Of a stretch of 64,000 bases of DNA, positions 55,014 to 63,723 are shown piece by piece. The stretch comes from Malaciobacter mytili LMG 24559 (GTDB taxonomy: Bacteria > Campylobacterota > Campylobacteria > Campylobacterales > Arcobacteraceae). The DNA is taken from positions 186,001-250,000 of the forward strand of contig NZ_CP031219.1 in the NCBI RefSeq assembly GCF_003346775.1. The letters are read 5' to 3'. A program made the translations under genes and the position numbers. Below the pieces are notes generated by a model that was not told where the DNA came from, did not search any database, and saw only the letters and a program-made list of their open reading frames with translations. Within the stretch, counting starts at the first letter, position 1, and the number at the start of each line of letters is the position of its first letter.

Positions 55014-55571
55014 TTGAGTAAAAAAGTATTAATATTACATGGATTAAATGGAAGTGATTATCCCCATTGGCAAGCTCATTTGGCAGCTGATTTAATAAAA
55101 GAGAATTATACAGTATCTTTTCCTGCTTTTCCAAATAGAGATTTCCCTAAATTAAAACAGTGGAAAGAGTTTTTAAAAAAAGAAATACAACATTTTAAAC
55201 CTCAAATTGTAGTATGTCACTCTTTAGCAAATATTTTATGGTTTCATACATGTGAAGAGTTAGATATAACTTTAGATAAATTAATGCTAGTAGCTCCTGT
55301 TAGAAAAACTTGTGAAGTTGAAGCAATAAAAGAATTTTTTCCCTATCCAATTCCTAAAAATTTAAAATCACGTGAAATTATTATGGCAGCTTCTACAAAT
55401 GACCCTTATATGAGTTTAGAAGAGGCAGTTGAGTTACAACAAGAACTTAATATTGGTATGAAAATAATGGAAAATGCAGGACATATAAATGCACAATCTG
55501 GATTTGGAAAACTTGATTGTGCCCTTGATTGGATAAAAAGAGAAGAAGAGTGTGAAAACTCTCAAAATTAA
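55014..55571 (+). CDS. Alpha/beta hydrolase, RBBP9/YdeN type
   Basis: 185-aa serine hydrolase-like protein with LHGLNGSDYPHWQ near the N-terminus, nucleophile Ser in VVCHSLANILW and a late GHINAQSG with the expected histidine. This matches the small RBBP9/YdeN hydrolase group of unknown substrate. TTG start at 55014 (MSKKVLILHG). Confidence 0.85.
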   Translation: MSKKVLILHGLNGSDYPHWQAHLAADLIKENYTVSFPAFPNRDFPKLKQWKEFLKKEIQHFKPQIVVCHSLANILWFHTCEELDITLDKLMLVAPVRKTCEVEAIKEFFPYPIPKNLKSREIIMAASTNDPYMSLEEAVELQQELNIGMKIMENAGHINAQSGFGKLDCALDWIKREEECENSQN

Positions 55572-55586
55572 TAAAGGAAAAAATCA

Positions 55587-56576
55587 TTGATTTTAAGTAT
55601 AGAATCTAGTTGTGATGATAGCTCAATAGCTGTTACAGATATAAAAACTAAAAAACTAATTTTTCATAAAAAAATTTCTCAAGAGTTACAACATAGCCAA
55701 TATGGAGGAGTAGTTCCAGAGCTAGCTGCAAGATTACATGTTGAAGCTTTACCTAAAATTTTAGAAGAGACAAGTGAATATTTTGATAAATTAAAAGCAA
55801 TTGCAGTTACAAATTCTCCTGGATTATCTGTAACACTTATGGAAGGAGTTACTATGGCAAAAGCTTTAGCTACTTCTTTAGAACTTCCTTTAATTGCAGT
55901 AAATCACTTAAAAGGGCATATATATTCTCTTTTTATTGAAGAAGAGGAGATATTTCCTATTACTATTTTATTGGTTTCTGGTGGACATACTCAAATAATA
56001 GAAGCTAACTCATATGAAGATATGAAAATAGTTGCAACAACAATAGATGATAGTTTTGGAGAAAGTTTTGATAAAGTATCTAAAATGATGAATTTAGGTT
56101 ATCCTGGTGGTCCAATTGTTCAAGAATACTCTTTAAAAGGTGATGAAAATAGATTTGATTTTCCTATTCCTTTAAGACAAAGTCCAAAAATTGAGTTTAG
56201 TTATTCGGGACTTAAAAATGCAGTAAGATTAAAAATAGAAGAGTTAAATGAACTATCAACTCAAGATATTGCAGATATTTGTGCTTCTTTTCAAAAGACA
56301 GCAGTTGCACATATTATGCAAAAATTAAAAAAACTCTTTAAACAAAATCCTCCTAAAAATTTTGCCATAGTTGGGGGAGCTAGTGCAAATATCTATTTAA
56401 GAAAAGAACTTGAAAGTTTATGCAAAAAGTATAATACAAGTTTATATTTAAGCCAATTAAAATACTGTTCTGATAATGCAGCTATGATAGGAAGAGTTGC
56501 TTTAAAACAGTATGAAAAACAAGAGTTTACTTCTATTGAAAATATAGATATTCAAACAAGAATAAAGGCTTTTTAG
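55587..56576 (+). CDS. tsaD: tRNA N6-threonylcarbamoyladenosine transferase
   Basis: Transfers threonylcarbamoyl to A37 of ANN-decoding tRNAs. 329 aa, slightly shorter than typical, with the metal-binding HxxxH (HLKGHIY) and AARLHVE, nucleotide-binding VSGGHTQ and the GGPxVQEYS segment. TTG start at 55587 gives the conserved [12 protein letters not shown]-terminus. Confidence 0.96.
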   Translation: MILSIESSCDDSSIAVTDIKTKKLIFHKKISQELQHSQYGGVVPELAARLHVEALPKILEETSEYFDKLKAIAVTNSPGLSVTLMEGVTMAKALATSLELPLIAVNHLKGHIYSLFIEEEEIFPITILLVSGGHTQIIEANSYEDMKIVATTIDDSFGESFDKVSKMMNLGYPGGPIVQEYSLKGDENRFDFPIPLRQSPKIEFSYSGLKNAVRLKIEELNELSTQDIADICASFQKTAVAHIMQKLKKLFKQNPPKNFAIVGGASANIYLRKELESLCKKYNTSLYLSQLKYCSDNAAMIGRVALKQYEKQEFTSIENIDIQTRIKAF

Positions 56577-56920
56577 TGAATTTAGCAGATAAATTAGCAC
56601 AAAGTTTTGGTTCAAAATTAGAAGGTGATATTTTTGATACTAAAAAAGAAGATAAAAAAAACAAAGAAAAAAGTTTAGAAATTTTAAGTAAAAATCAACA
56701 TCAATTAGTTTTTACTTTTGAAAAAAGAAAAGGAAAACCAGTAACTTTAGTGGGAAGATTTTATTTAGCTGAAAATGAAAAAAAAGAGATTTTAAAACTA
56801 CTTAAGAAAAAACTTGCCTGCGGTGGAAGTATAAATAATGAATTTATTGAATTACAAGGTGATATAAAAGATAAGATAAAAGCTATTTTAGAAAATGAAG
56901 GTTGGAAGTTTAAAAAATAA
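56576..56920 (+). CDS. SUI1/eIF1-like translation initiation protein
   Basis: 114-aa protein; the C-terminal two thirds (about 40-112) form an SUI1 domain with KRKGKPVTLV, CGGSINNEFIELQGD and the final NEGWKFKK, as in bacterial YciH. Its role may be in start-site fidelity. GTG start at 56576 overlaps the tsaD stop by 1 nt. It ends in a shared terminator. Confidence 0.9.
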   Translation: MNLADKLAQSFGSKLEGDIFDTKKEDKKNKEKSLEILSKNQHQLVFTFEKRKGKPVTLVGRFYLAENEKKEILKLLKKKLACGGSINNEFIELQGDIKDKIKAILENEGWKFKK

Positions 56921-56941
56921 GAGGAGTTCCTCTTATTTTTT
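56912..56941. terminator. Bidirectional terminator
   Basis: 14-bp stem AAAAAATAAGAGGA / TCCTCTTATTTTTT with a 2-nt minimal loop between the convergent SUI1-like and AgcS genes; T runs on both strands. Confidence 0.87.
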
Positions 56942-58348
56942 CCAAATTGAAGTATCAATTTTATCTTTTAATTCTGGGAATTTTTTAGCTTCAAATGTAG
57001 GTTCTAAACCTTTTTCTCTTTGTTCTAAATAATCTTTTGTTAATTTAACAACAGTTCCTGATAATAATACAATAGCAATTAAGTTAATAGTTGCCATTAA
57101 TCCCATTGAAGCATCTGCTGCATCAAATACAGTTTGAACTTTTTCGTATGAACCCCAAATTACCATTGAAATAGTAGCAATTCTTAAAAGATTTATTCCA
57201 AATTTATTTCCTAAACCTAAATATGTTAAAGCATTTTCTGCATAAGCATAGTTTCCAATAATAGAAGTAAAGGCAAAAAATAAAATAGCAATAGCAATAA
57301 AATAAACTCCAGCTTCTCCAATATGAACAGATAAAGCTTGTTGTGTTAATTCAATACCTTTTATTCCAGAACCTGGTTCTAATACACCTGCTAATAAAAT
57401 CATAACAGCAGTTGCAGTACAAATTAAAATAGTATCAATAAATACACCTAAAGCTTGTACAAAACCTTGTGATGAAGGATGGTGAGGAGTTGGTGTTGCA
57501 ACAGCAGCAATATTAGGTGCAGAACCCATACCTGCTTCATTTGAAAATAATCCTCTTTTTACTCCATTTAAAATTGCAGCTAAAATTCCACCTGCAACTC
57601 CACCAGCTGCTTCTTGTAATCCAAAAGCACTTTTTATAATAGTTGCAATAACTGAAGGTACTAATTCATAGTTTGCTATCATAGTATAAACAGCTAGTAA
57701 AAGATAAATAATAGCCATAAATGGAACAACAATCTCAGCAATTTTTGCAATACCTTTTATTCCTGCAAAAATTACAAGTGCTGTTAATGCAGCAATTGCA
57801 TATCCCACATACATTTTATCAATATTAAAAGCTGTACCAACTGCACCTGCAATTGAATTTGCTTGTACTGCATTAAATACTAACCCAAAAGCCAAGATTA
57901 AACTAATACAGAAAATTACTGCTAAAAAAGGAGATTTTAAACCTTTTGCAATATAAAAAGCTGGTCCTCCTCTATATTGGTCATTTTCATCTTTAATTTT
58001 ATAAAGTTGAGCTAATGTACTTTCTGCATATGCAGTTGCCATACCAACTAAAGCAACAATCCACATCCAAAATATTGCTCCTGCTCCTCCTAAATATAAA
58101 GCAACAGCAACTCCAGCAAGATTTCCTGTTCCAACTCTTGATGCAAGAGAAATAGTTAAAGCTTGAAAAGGAGAAATCCCAGATTCATCTGTTTCATCTT
58201 TATCAAAAACAGATTTGAACATCTCTTTAAAATGAATAAATTGAATAAACTTAAGTTTTATTGTAAAAAATAGTCCAACTGCTAATAGACCATAAATAAG
58301 AATATAACCCCAAAAGATATTATTCAAAAAACCAATAATAGTTTCCAT
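56933..58348 (-). CDS. Alanine/glycine:cation symporter (AgcS)
   Basis: 471-aa sodium-coupled amino acid transporter with 10-11 hydrophobic segments. The family motifs include SRVGTGNLAGVAVA near 70 and the NEAGMGSAPNIAA segment near 270. It would import alanine or glycine with sodium or proton. Single minus-strand gene with its own promoter upstream of 58348; substrate not decidable from sequence. Confidence 0.93.
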   Translation of the reverse strand: METIIGFLNNIFWGYILIYGLLAVGLFFTIKLKFIQFIHFKEMFKSVFDKDETDESGISPFQALTISLASRVGTGNLAGVAVALYLGGAGAIFWMWIVALVGMATAYAESTLAQLYKIKDENDQYRGGPAFYIAKGLKSPFLAVIFCISLILAFGLVFNAVQANSIAGAVGTAFNIDKMYVGYAIAALTALVIFAGIKGIAKIAEIVVPFMAIIYLLLAVYTMIANYELVPSVIATIIKSAFGLQEAAGGVAGGILAAILNGVKRGLFSNEAGMGSAPNIAAVATPTPHHPSSQGFVQALGVFIDTILICTATAVMILLAGVLEPGSGIKGIELTQQALSVHIGEAGVYFIAIAILFFAFTSIIGNYAYAENALTYLGLGNKFGINLLRIATISMVIWGSYEKVQTVFDAADASMGLMATINLIAIVLLSGTVVKLTKDYLEQREKGLEPTFEAKKFPELKDKIDTSIWKK

Positions 58349-58531
58349 TATATTTCCTTTTTAATTTTTTGAAGTACTAAGGATATTAAAATATAACTTA
58401 TATGTAATTAATATGAAACAAAAATAACCAAAATATAAGATATATAAGTAATAAAGTTACAAAAAGAGTATAAATTAGTTTTTTTGTATATTTTGTATAT
58501 AATAATTTAACTTTAATAAAAAGATAAAAAG

Positions 58532-59932
58532 ATGCAAAAAGTATTTACACATATTGGATTTTTAGATGAAAAGTGTTATTCAAAATATAATCTAAGTGAA
58601 GATATTTTGATGGAACATGCGGCACTTGCCCTTAAAAACGCAATAAAAAAAGAGTCTAAAGAGTATAACTCTTCAATTTTAATTTGTTGTGGTGTGGGTA
58701 ATAATGCAGCTGATGGTATAACTTTAGCACGTTTATTGCAAAATGAGTATAAAAATATATATTTATATATTCCTTTTGAAGTAAAATCTTCAATGGCAAA
58801 ATTGCAACTACAAAGGGCAAATCTTTTAGGAATAAAACAAATTAATAATATTTCTTCTATAAATAAAGTTGATATAGTTGTAGATTGTTTATTTGGAAGT
58901 GGTTTAAATAAAAGTTTAGATAAAACTACAATAGAAATAATTGAAAAATTAAATAATATAGAAGCTTTTAAAATCTCTTGTGATATTCCAAGTGGAATTG
59001 ATGTAAATGGTAAGATAGAAACTTGTGCTTTTATTGCCCATAAGACAGTAACAATGGGAGCAAATAAACTAGCACTTTTTACAGATATAGTAAAAGATTA
59101 TGTGGGAAAGATAGAAGTAGCAAATTTAGGTTTAGCAAAAGAGATGTATGAAGAAGAAACAGATATTTTCTTACTTGAACAAACAGATATGAAACTTCCT
59201 TTTAGAAAACAAAAAAATTCTCATAAGGGTACATTTGGACATGCTGCTATTGTAATAGGTTGCAAAAAAGGTGCTGGAACAATTGCTTGTGATGCTGCTT
59301 TTAGCTTTGGAAGTGGTTTAGTAACAGCTATTGTTCATGAAGAGTTAGCTTTACCTTGTCATATTATGCAAAGTCATAAACTACCTTTAAATACTACTTC
59401 AATAGCTATTGGAATGGGATTGGGATTATATAATCAAGATGAATTAAAACAGATTTTAGATAATAATATTGCAAAGGTTATTGATGCAGATATGTTTTAT
59501 GAAGAAATAATTTTGCAACATTTAAAAAGTAATGTGGTTTTAACTCCCCATCCAAAAGAGTTTTGTTCTCTTTTAAAATTAACAAAAATTGCAGATATTT
59601 CTATTGAAGAGTTACAAAATAATAGATTTAAATACTTAAAAGAGTTTACTTTAAAATATCCACAAGTTACTATTTTATTAAAAGGTGCAAATACTTTAAT
59701 TGCAAATAATAATAAAATATTTATAAATTATTTCGGAACTTCTGTTTTAAGTAAAGGTGGAAGTGGAGATGTTTTAAGTGGCTTGATAGCTTCTTTACTT
59801 GCACAAGGATATAGTTCTTTAGATGCAGCAATAACAGCTTCTTTAGCTCATACTTTAGTTGCAAAAAAATATAAGAAAAATTCTTATTCTTTATCACCAC
59901 AAGATTTAATTGAAGGAATAAAAATATTATGA
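58532..59932 (+). CDS. Bifunctional NAD(P)HX repair enzyme
   Basis: 466 aa: N-terminal epimerase domain (about 1-205, CCGVGNNAADGITLARLL and FGSGLNK) and C-terminal ADP/ATP-dependent dehydratase domain (about 215-466, GHAAIVIG, LTPHPKEF, LSKGGSGDVLSGLIA). Together they restore hydrated NADH/NADPH. Stop overlaps the cutA start by 4 nt. The AgcS gene diverges from it. Confidence 0.94.
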   Translation: MQKVFTHIGFLDEKCYSKYNLSEDILMEHAALALKNAIKKESKEYNSSILICCGVGNNAADGITLARLLQNEYKNIYLYIPFEVKSSMAKLQLQRANLLGIKQINNISSINKVDIVVDCLFGSGLNKSLDKTTIEIIEKLNNIEAFKISCDIPSGIDVNGKIETCAFIAHKTVTMGANKLALFTDIVKDYVGKIEVANLGLAKEMYEEETDIFLLEQTDMKLPFRKQKNSHKGTFGHAAIVIGCKKGAGTIACDAAFSFGSGLVTAIVHEELALPCHIMQSHKLPLNTTSIAIGMGLGLYNQDELKQILDNNIAKVIDADMFYEEIILQHLKSNVVLTPHPKEFCSLLKLTKIADISIEELQNNRFKYLKEFTLKYPQVTILLKGANTLIANNNKIFINYFGTSVLSKGGSGDVLSGLIASLLAQGYSSLDAAITASLAHTLVAKKYKKNSYSLSPQDLIEGIKIL

Positions 59933-60240
59933 AACCAATAATAATACAAACAACAACAAATAGTAAGGATGAAGCAAGAAATATTGCTAAAGTTCTTTTA
60001 GAAAGTAAGTTAGCAGCTTGTGTTCAAATTTCTAAAATTGATTCATTATATATTTGGGAAAATGAAATGTGTGAAGATGAAGAGTATCTAATTATTATAA
60101 AAACTAAAAAAGAAAAGTTTAAAAAAATCAAAAGCAAAATTAAAGAATTACATAGCTATGATTTGCCCGAAATTATAAGTATAAATATTGATGATTTAAG
60201 TAAAGAGTATAAGAAGTATATAGGAGATAATATAAAATGA
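59929..60240 (+). CDS. cutA: CutA-like divalent cation tolerance protein
   Basis: 103-aa trimeric signal-like protein with [27 protein letters not shown] at the N-terminus and LHSYDLPEI near residue 80, both characteristic of CutA1. Linked to copper/divalent metal tolerance in E. coli, though its exact role is unclear. Overlaps both neighbours by 4 nt. Confidence 0.93.
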   Translation: MKPIIIQTTTNSKDEARNIAKVLLESKLAACVQISKIDSLYIWENEMCEDEEYLIIIKTKKEKFKKIKSKIKELHSYDLPEIISINIDDLSKEYKKYIGDNIK

Positions 60241-61016
60241 GTGATATTTTAAATATTGGTAAGTATGAATTTAATAGCAGATTAATTGTTGGTTCTGGTA
60301 AATATGATAGTTTTCAAACAACAAAAGATGCAACACTTGCAAGTGGAAGTGAACTTATCACTGTTGCAATTAGAAGAGTTAATATTACAAATCCAAATGA
60401 AGAAAATTTATTAGATTATTTTAAAGACACAAATGTAAAACTTCTTCCTAATAGTGCAGGGTGTTTTACAGCCCAAGAAGCTATTACAACTTTTCGTCTT
60501 ATGAGAGAAGCAACAGGGATTGACCTAATTAAATTAGAAGTTATAGGTGACGCACAAAAAACTTTATACCCAGATGTAATTGAGACAATTAAAGCTTGTG
60601 AAATTCTAAAAAAAGATGGATTTACAATTATGGCTTATACTAATGATGATCCAATTATTGCAAAAAGATTAGAAGAAGCAGGTGCTGATGCTATTATGCC
60701 TTTAGCTGCACCAATTGGTTCAGGTTTAGGTATTCAAAATAAATATAATGTAGCTTTTATTAAAGATGCAGTAAAAGTTCCAGTGATTGTTGATGCAGGT
60801 GTTGGTTGTGCAAGTGATGCAGCAATTGCAATGGAACTTGGTGCTGAAGCTGTACTTACAAATACAGCAATTGCTTGTGCTTCAAATCCAATTTTAATGG
60901 CAGAAGCTATGAAACATGCTGTAATTGCAGGAAGATTAAGCTATAAAGCAGGAAGAATTCCTAAAAAACCTTATGCAACTGCAAGTTCTCCAATTGATGG
61001 ATTAATTCAATTTTAA
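60237..61016 (+). CDS. thiG: Thiazole synthase ThiG
   Basis: Forms the thiazole phosphate part of thiamine. 259-aa TIM barrel with Schiff-base lysine in IKLEVIGD, phosphate loops around [11 protein letters not shown] and the family N-terminus RLIVGSGKY. No thiS, thiF or thiH is adjacent in this window. ATG at 60237 overlaps the cutA stop. Confidence 0.96.
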   Translation: MSDILNIGKYEFNSRLIVGSGKYDSFQTTKDATLASGSELITVAIRRVNITNPNEENLLDYFKDTNVKLLPNSAGCFTAQEAITTFRLMREATGIDLIKLEVIGDAQKTLYPDVIETIKACEILKKDGFTIMAYTNDDPIIAKRLEEAGADAIMPLAAPIGSGLGIQNKYNVAFIKDAVKVPVIVDAGVGCASDAAIAMELGAEAVLTNTAIACASNPILMAEAMKHAVIAGRLSYKAGRIPKKPYATASSPIDGLIQF

Positions 61017-61043
61017 TGGTTTTCTCTTTAAAAGAGAAGACCA
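61017..61043 (+). terminator. Terminator after thiG
   Basis: 12-bp stem TGGTTTTCTCTT / AAGAGAAGACCA with one G-U pair and a 3-nt loop, followed by TTTCTTT. It also reaches into the end of the convergent azlD gene. Confidence 0.78.
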
Positions 61044-61339
61044 TTTCTTTGTAAAGCTACTATTAATACTCCTATAAACATAGCTAAAAAAGTATTTTTT
61101 GTTTTATACATTATTATAATGATAAATAAACTTGCAATAACTCCTATTAGTCCTTCTTTTATAATAGAAGGAACAATAAGTGCAATTAATAATGTGGGAG
61201 GAATTGATTCTAAAAAAATATCAATATTTTTAATTTCTTTTAATTTATTTGATAGTAATAAACCTGATATTCTTAAAGTATATGTTCCTATTGCCACCAA
61301 AAATATTATTAAAAGTAGATTTAAATTACTCTCTTGCAT
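61028..61339 (-). CDS. AzlD-like branched-chain amino acid exporter subunit
   Basis: 103-aa membrane protein with four hydrophobic segments and the AzlD-style TYTLRISGLLL near the N-terminus. Pairs with AzlC to export branched-chain or other amino acids. I chose the ATG at 61339 (MQESNL) since the earlier in-frame ATG lies deeper inside azlC; overlap with azlC is then 14 nt. Confidence 0.85.
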   Translation of the reverse strand: MQESNLNLLLIIFLVAIGTYTLRISGLLLSNKLKEIKNIDIFLESIPPTLLIALIVPSIIKEGLIGVIASLFIIIIMYKTKNTFLAMFIGVLIVALQRNGLLF

Positions 61340-62003
61340 TTTTTCTCCATACATAAAATAGTGAGCCAAAAATTGCAGATAAAATAATATAAAACATATT
61401 ATTTAAATAGTATTCTAATATTATTGCAATAATAGCTGTTAATAAAAAAGGCAAAAAATCATCTTTTGATTTATACATACTTGTAACAATTGCAGTAAAT
61501 AAAGCAAGAAAAGCAAAATCTAATCCAAAAACTTTTGGATTTGAGATAAACTCTCCAAAGAAATAACCAAGAGTTGTTCCTAAAAACCAAGTAATAAAAA
61601 TACATAATCCTCCACCAAGTAAAAAATATGTAGTTACTTCTTTTTGTTTTTGCCTATTTATTGTTACTGCCCATGATTCATCTGTAACAAAGTGAATTAT
61701 AAAAAATCTATTTTTTAAACTTGTATCTTTAAATAATGTATTCAAAGATGCAGTAATTAAAAAATATCTTAGATTTATAAGTAGAGCCGAACTAACAATA
61801 GCTACAATATTAATAGGTGTTGTTAGCATATCTACTATAACAAATTGAGCAGAACCTGCAAAAATAAAAATATTCATAAATGCAAGTTCTAAAAAACTAA
61901 TAGCTTTTGAGGTACATATTATCCCCAATACTACTCCATATGAAAACACACTTACACTAATTGGTAAATTAGCAATAAAACCATCTTTTATATCATTATT
62001 CAT
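61326..62003 (-). CDS. AzlC-like branched-chain amino acid exporter subunit
   Basis: 225-aa membrane protein with seven to eight hydrophobic segments and the family stretch FAGSAQFVIVDML and THFVTDESWAVT-like HFVTDESWA. It forms the AzlCD permease with the downstream gene. An AraC-type regulator lies upstream on the same strand. Confidence 0.92.
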   Translation of the reverse strand: MNNDIKDGFIANLPISVSVFSYGVVLGIICTSKAISFLELAFMNIFIFAGSAQFVIVDMLTTPINIVAIVSSALLINLRYFLITASLNTLFKDTSLKNRFFIIHFVTDESWAVTINRQKQKEVTTYFLLGGGLCIFITWFLGTTLGYFFGEFISNPKVFGLDFAFLALFTAIVTSMYKSKDDFLPFLLTAIIAIILEYYLNNMFYIILSAIFGSLFYVWRKNARE

Positions 62004-62053
62004 AATGTAACTTTATCAAATATAAAAATATATGTCTTGGATGAGGTTGCTAA

Positions 62054-62875
62054 TTAAAAAAAACTTTTATATTTTCCTGGAGTTAATCCTGTAATTGATT
62101 TAAACCTTCTATTTAAATGGCTTTGATCATTAAAACCACATATATAAGAAGTATCTATAATTGAAAAGCCTTCTCTTAAAAGTTGTTTTGCTTTTTCAAT
62201 TCTTCTTAAAATTAAATATGTATGAGGAGAAACAAAAGTTTGTTCTTTAAAGAGTCTAAGAAAGTGATATTTTGAGATATTAAACTCTTTTGATAAATCA
62301 TCTAATGTTAGGTTTTGATGAAAATTATCATTTATAAACTCTTTTGCTTGTTTTATTAAATAAGAGTTTTTTGCAATAGGTTTTATATTTGATGAAACTT
62401 TTGTATTTAATTTTAAAATATCTTCAAGTAAATTTACAAATTGACATTCCCATACAAGGTCTAAGTCAATTTTTGCTTTATCCAATCTAATAAAATATGC
62501 AAGTTTATTATAAAGCATATTATTATTGAAAAAAACATCTTTAAAAGATAGTAGCTCACTATTAAAATTTTCTTTTAAAATATTTTTCATTACTGAAGGA
62601 TTTATATATAAAGAGTGGTGTTTGTATCCTTCTTTATTTAATATACCACAAGAATGAACTTCATCAGGATTAATAGTAATAATAGAAGATTTATCAAGTT
62701 TATGATTAAAACCATTAAAAAAAGCCTTCATACTACCTTTTTCTATTATACTTATAGTATATTCTTCATGTACATGCTTTTCAAAATTAAAATTATTAAA
62801 GTGTCCCTCATATAAAAAAATCTCTTTTTCTTTACTAGGTTTGATATAGTTTATATTATGTATTAGATTTTCCAT
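62054..62875 (-). CDS. AraC-family transcriptional regulator
   Basis: 273-aa regulator: N-terminal cupin-like ligand domain (about 10-140, HVHEEYTISIIEKG and NPDEVHSCG) and two C-terminal helix-turn-helix motifs (about 175-273; LTLDDLSKEFNISKYHFLRLFK and the FNDQSHLNRRFKSITGLTPGKY block). It lies directly upstream of azlCD and probably controls it in response to an amino acid. Confidence 0.93.
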   Translation of the reverse strand: MENLIHNINYIKPSKEKEIFLYEGHFNNFNFEKHVHEEYTISIIEKGSMKAFFNGFNHKLDKSSIITINPDEVHSCGILNKEGYKHHSLYINPSVMKNILKENFNSELLSFKDVFFNNNMLYNKLAYFIRLDKAKIDLDLVWECQFVNLLEDILKLNTKVSSNIKPIAKNSYLIKQAKEFINDNFHQNLTLDDLSKEFNISKYHFLRLFKEQTFVSPHTYLILRRIEKAKQLLREGFSIIDTSYICGFNDQSHLNRRFKSITGLTPGKYKSFF

Positions 62876-62984
62876 AGTATGTGATTATATCATTAATTTT
62901 TGATATAATATAGGATGAAATTGCTATAAAAAACCTATAAAAATAGAAAATTTCAAAATTTTTATATTTTTTTTAAAAAAGCTC

Positions 62985-63013
62985 TTGACAAAGCTAAAAA
63001 AATATAATATAAT
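62985..63013 (+). promoter_or_regulatory. Consensus sigma-70 promoter of the tRNA operon
   Basis: TTGACA at 62985-62990, a 17-nt spacer and TATAAT at 63008-63013. Both hexamers match consensus exactly. A good -35 is uncommon in Campylobacterota, in which T-rich tracts usually replace it, so this marks a very strong stable-RNA promoter. The first tRNA begins 43 nt downstream. Confidence 0.9.
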
Positions 63014-63055
63014 TCCGTCCACTTTTTGAGAGAAAAGCTTAAAAAGTTTAAGTGT

Positions 63056-63133
63056 CGGGGCGTAGCGCAGTCTGGTTAGCGCACCTGGTTTGGGACCAGG
63101 GGGCCGGAGGTTCGAATCCTCTCGCCCCGACCA
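63056..63133 (+). tRNA. tRNA-Pro(UGG)
   Basis: 78 nt. Full cloverleaf: acceptor CGGGGCG/CGCCCCG, anticodon stem CCTGG/CCAGG with loop TTTGGGA giving UGG, GGTTCGAAT T loop. The CCA end is encoded. First gene of the operon. Confidence 0.96.
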
Positions 63134-63144
63134 TTTTTATTTAT

Positions 63145-63222
63145 GGTGGATATAGCTCAGTTGGTTAGAGCATCGGGTTGTGGTTCCGAGGGTCGTGGGT
63201 TCGAGCCCCATTATCCACCCCA
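63145..63222 (+). tRNA. tRNA-His(GUG)
   Basis: 78 nt including the extra 5' G(-1) opposite C73, the histidine identity element. Acceptor GTGGATA/TATCCAC, anticodon loop TTGTGGT (GUG), CCA encoded. Confidence 0.95.
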
Positions 63223-63242
63223 TTTTTAAAACTTTATTATAT

Positions 63243-63319
63243 GCGTCCGTAGCTCAGCTGGATAGAGCACACGCCTTCTAAGCGTGCGGTCTCAGGTTCG
63301 AATCCTGACGGGCGTGCCA
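63243..63319 (+). tRNA. tRNA-Arg(UCU), copy 1
   Basis: 77 nt, acceptor GCGTCCG with two G-U pairs, anticodon stem CACGC/GCGTG and loop CTTCTAA (UCU), CCA encoded. Identical to the copy at 63566. Confidence 0.95.
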
Positions 63320-63334
63320 CTTTTTTATTTTTTT

Positions 63335-63419
63335 GCGGATGTGGTGAAATTGGTAGACACGCCAGACTTAGGATCTGGTGCCTCACGGTGTGGAGGTTCG
63401 AGTCCTCTCATCCGCACCA
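63335..63419 (+). tRNA. tRNA-Leu(UAG)
   Basis: 85 nt with the long variable arm of class II tRNAs (TGCCTCACGGTGT region), acceptor GCGGATG/CATCCGC and anticodon loop CTTAGGA (UAG). CCA encoded. Confidence 0.95.
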
Positions 63420-63424
63420 CCAAA

Positions 63425-63501
63425 GCGGGAGTAGCTCAGTTGGCTAGAGCTTCTGCCTTCCAAGCAGATTGTCGCGAGTTCGAGTCTCGTCTCCCGCTCC
63501 A
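63425..63501 (+). tRNA. tRNA-Gly(UCC)
   Basis: 77 nt, acceptor GCGGGAG/CTCCCGC, anticodon stem TCTGC/GCAGA and loop CTTCCAA (UCC). CCA encoded. Only 5 nt separate it from tRNA-Leu. Confidence 0.94.
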
Positions 63502-63502
63502 T

Positions 63503-63551
63503 ATAAAAGCCTTAAATAATTAGTTTATAACTTTTTATTTAAGGCTTTTAT
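63503..63551 (+). terminator. Strong hairpin between tRNA-Gly and tRNA-Arg copy 2
   Basis: Perfect 17-bp stem ATAAAAGCCTTAAATAA / TTATTTAAGGCTTTTAT with a 15-nt loop. It may terminate most of the first five tRNAs or mark processing; the last tRNA has no clear promoter of its own, so some read-through is expected. Confidence 0.7.
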
Positions 63552-63565
63552 GCTTTATAGACTAT

Positions 63566-63642
63566 GCGTCCGTAGCTCAGCTGGATAGAGCACACGCCTT
63601 CTAAGCGTGCGGTCTCAGGTTCGAATCCTGACGGGCGTGCCA
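63566..63642 (+). tRNA. tRNA-Arg(UCU), copy 2
   Basis: 77 nt, base-for-base identical to the copy at 63243-63319, separated from it by tRNA-Leu, tRNA-Gly and a hairpin. Most simply a gene duplication within the operon. Confidence 0.95.
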
Positions 63643-63685
63643 CTAATGATAATAATCAGTTTATATTAAATATGAATGCTTTTTT

Positions 63686-63723
63686 AAAGACTTTAACTTT
63701 TGAAGTTAAGGTCTTTTTTTTTA
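63686..63723 (+). terminator. Terminator of the tRNA operon
   Basis: Stem AAAGACTTTAAC / GTTAAGGTCTTT (one G-U pair) with a short TTTTGAA loop, followed by a long T run (63714-63722). Clear Rho-independent terminator. Confidence 0.9.

Noticed and set aside
63284-63523. Open reading frame across the tRNA genes
   Set aside because: It overlaps four tRNA genes and has no coding signature.
63243-63642. Integrated element bounded by the two identical tRNA-Arg copies
   Set aside because: Only tRNA-Leu, tRNA-Gly and a hairpin lie between them; there is no integrase or foreign gene.
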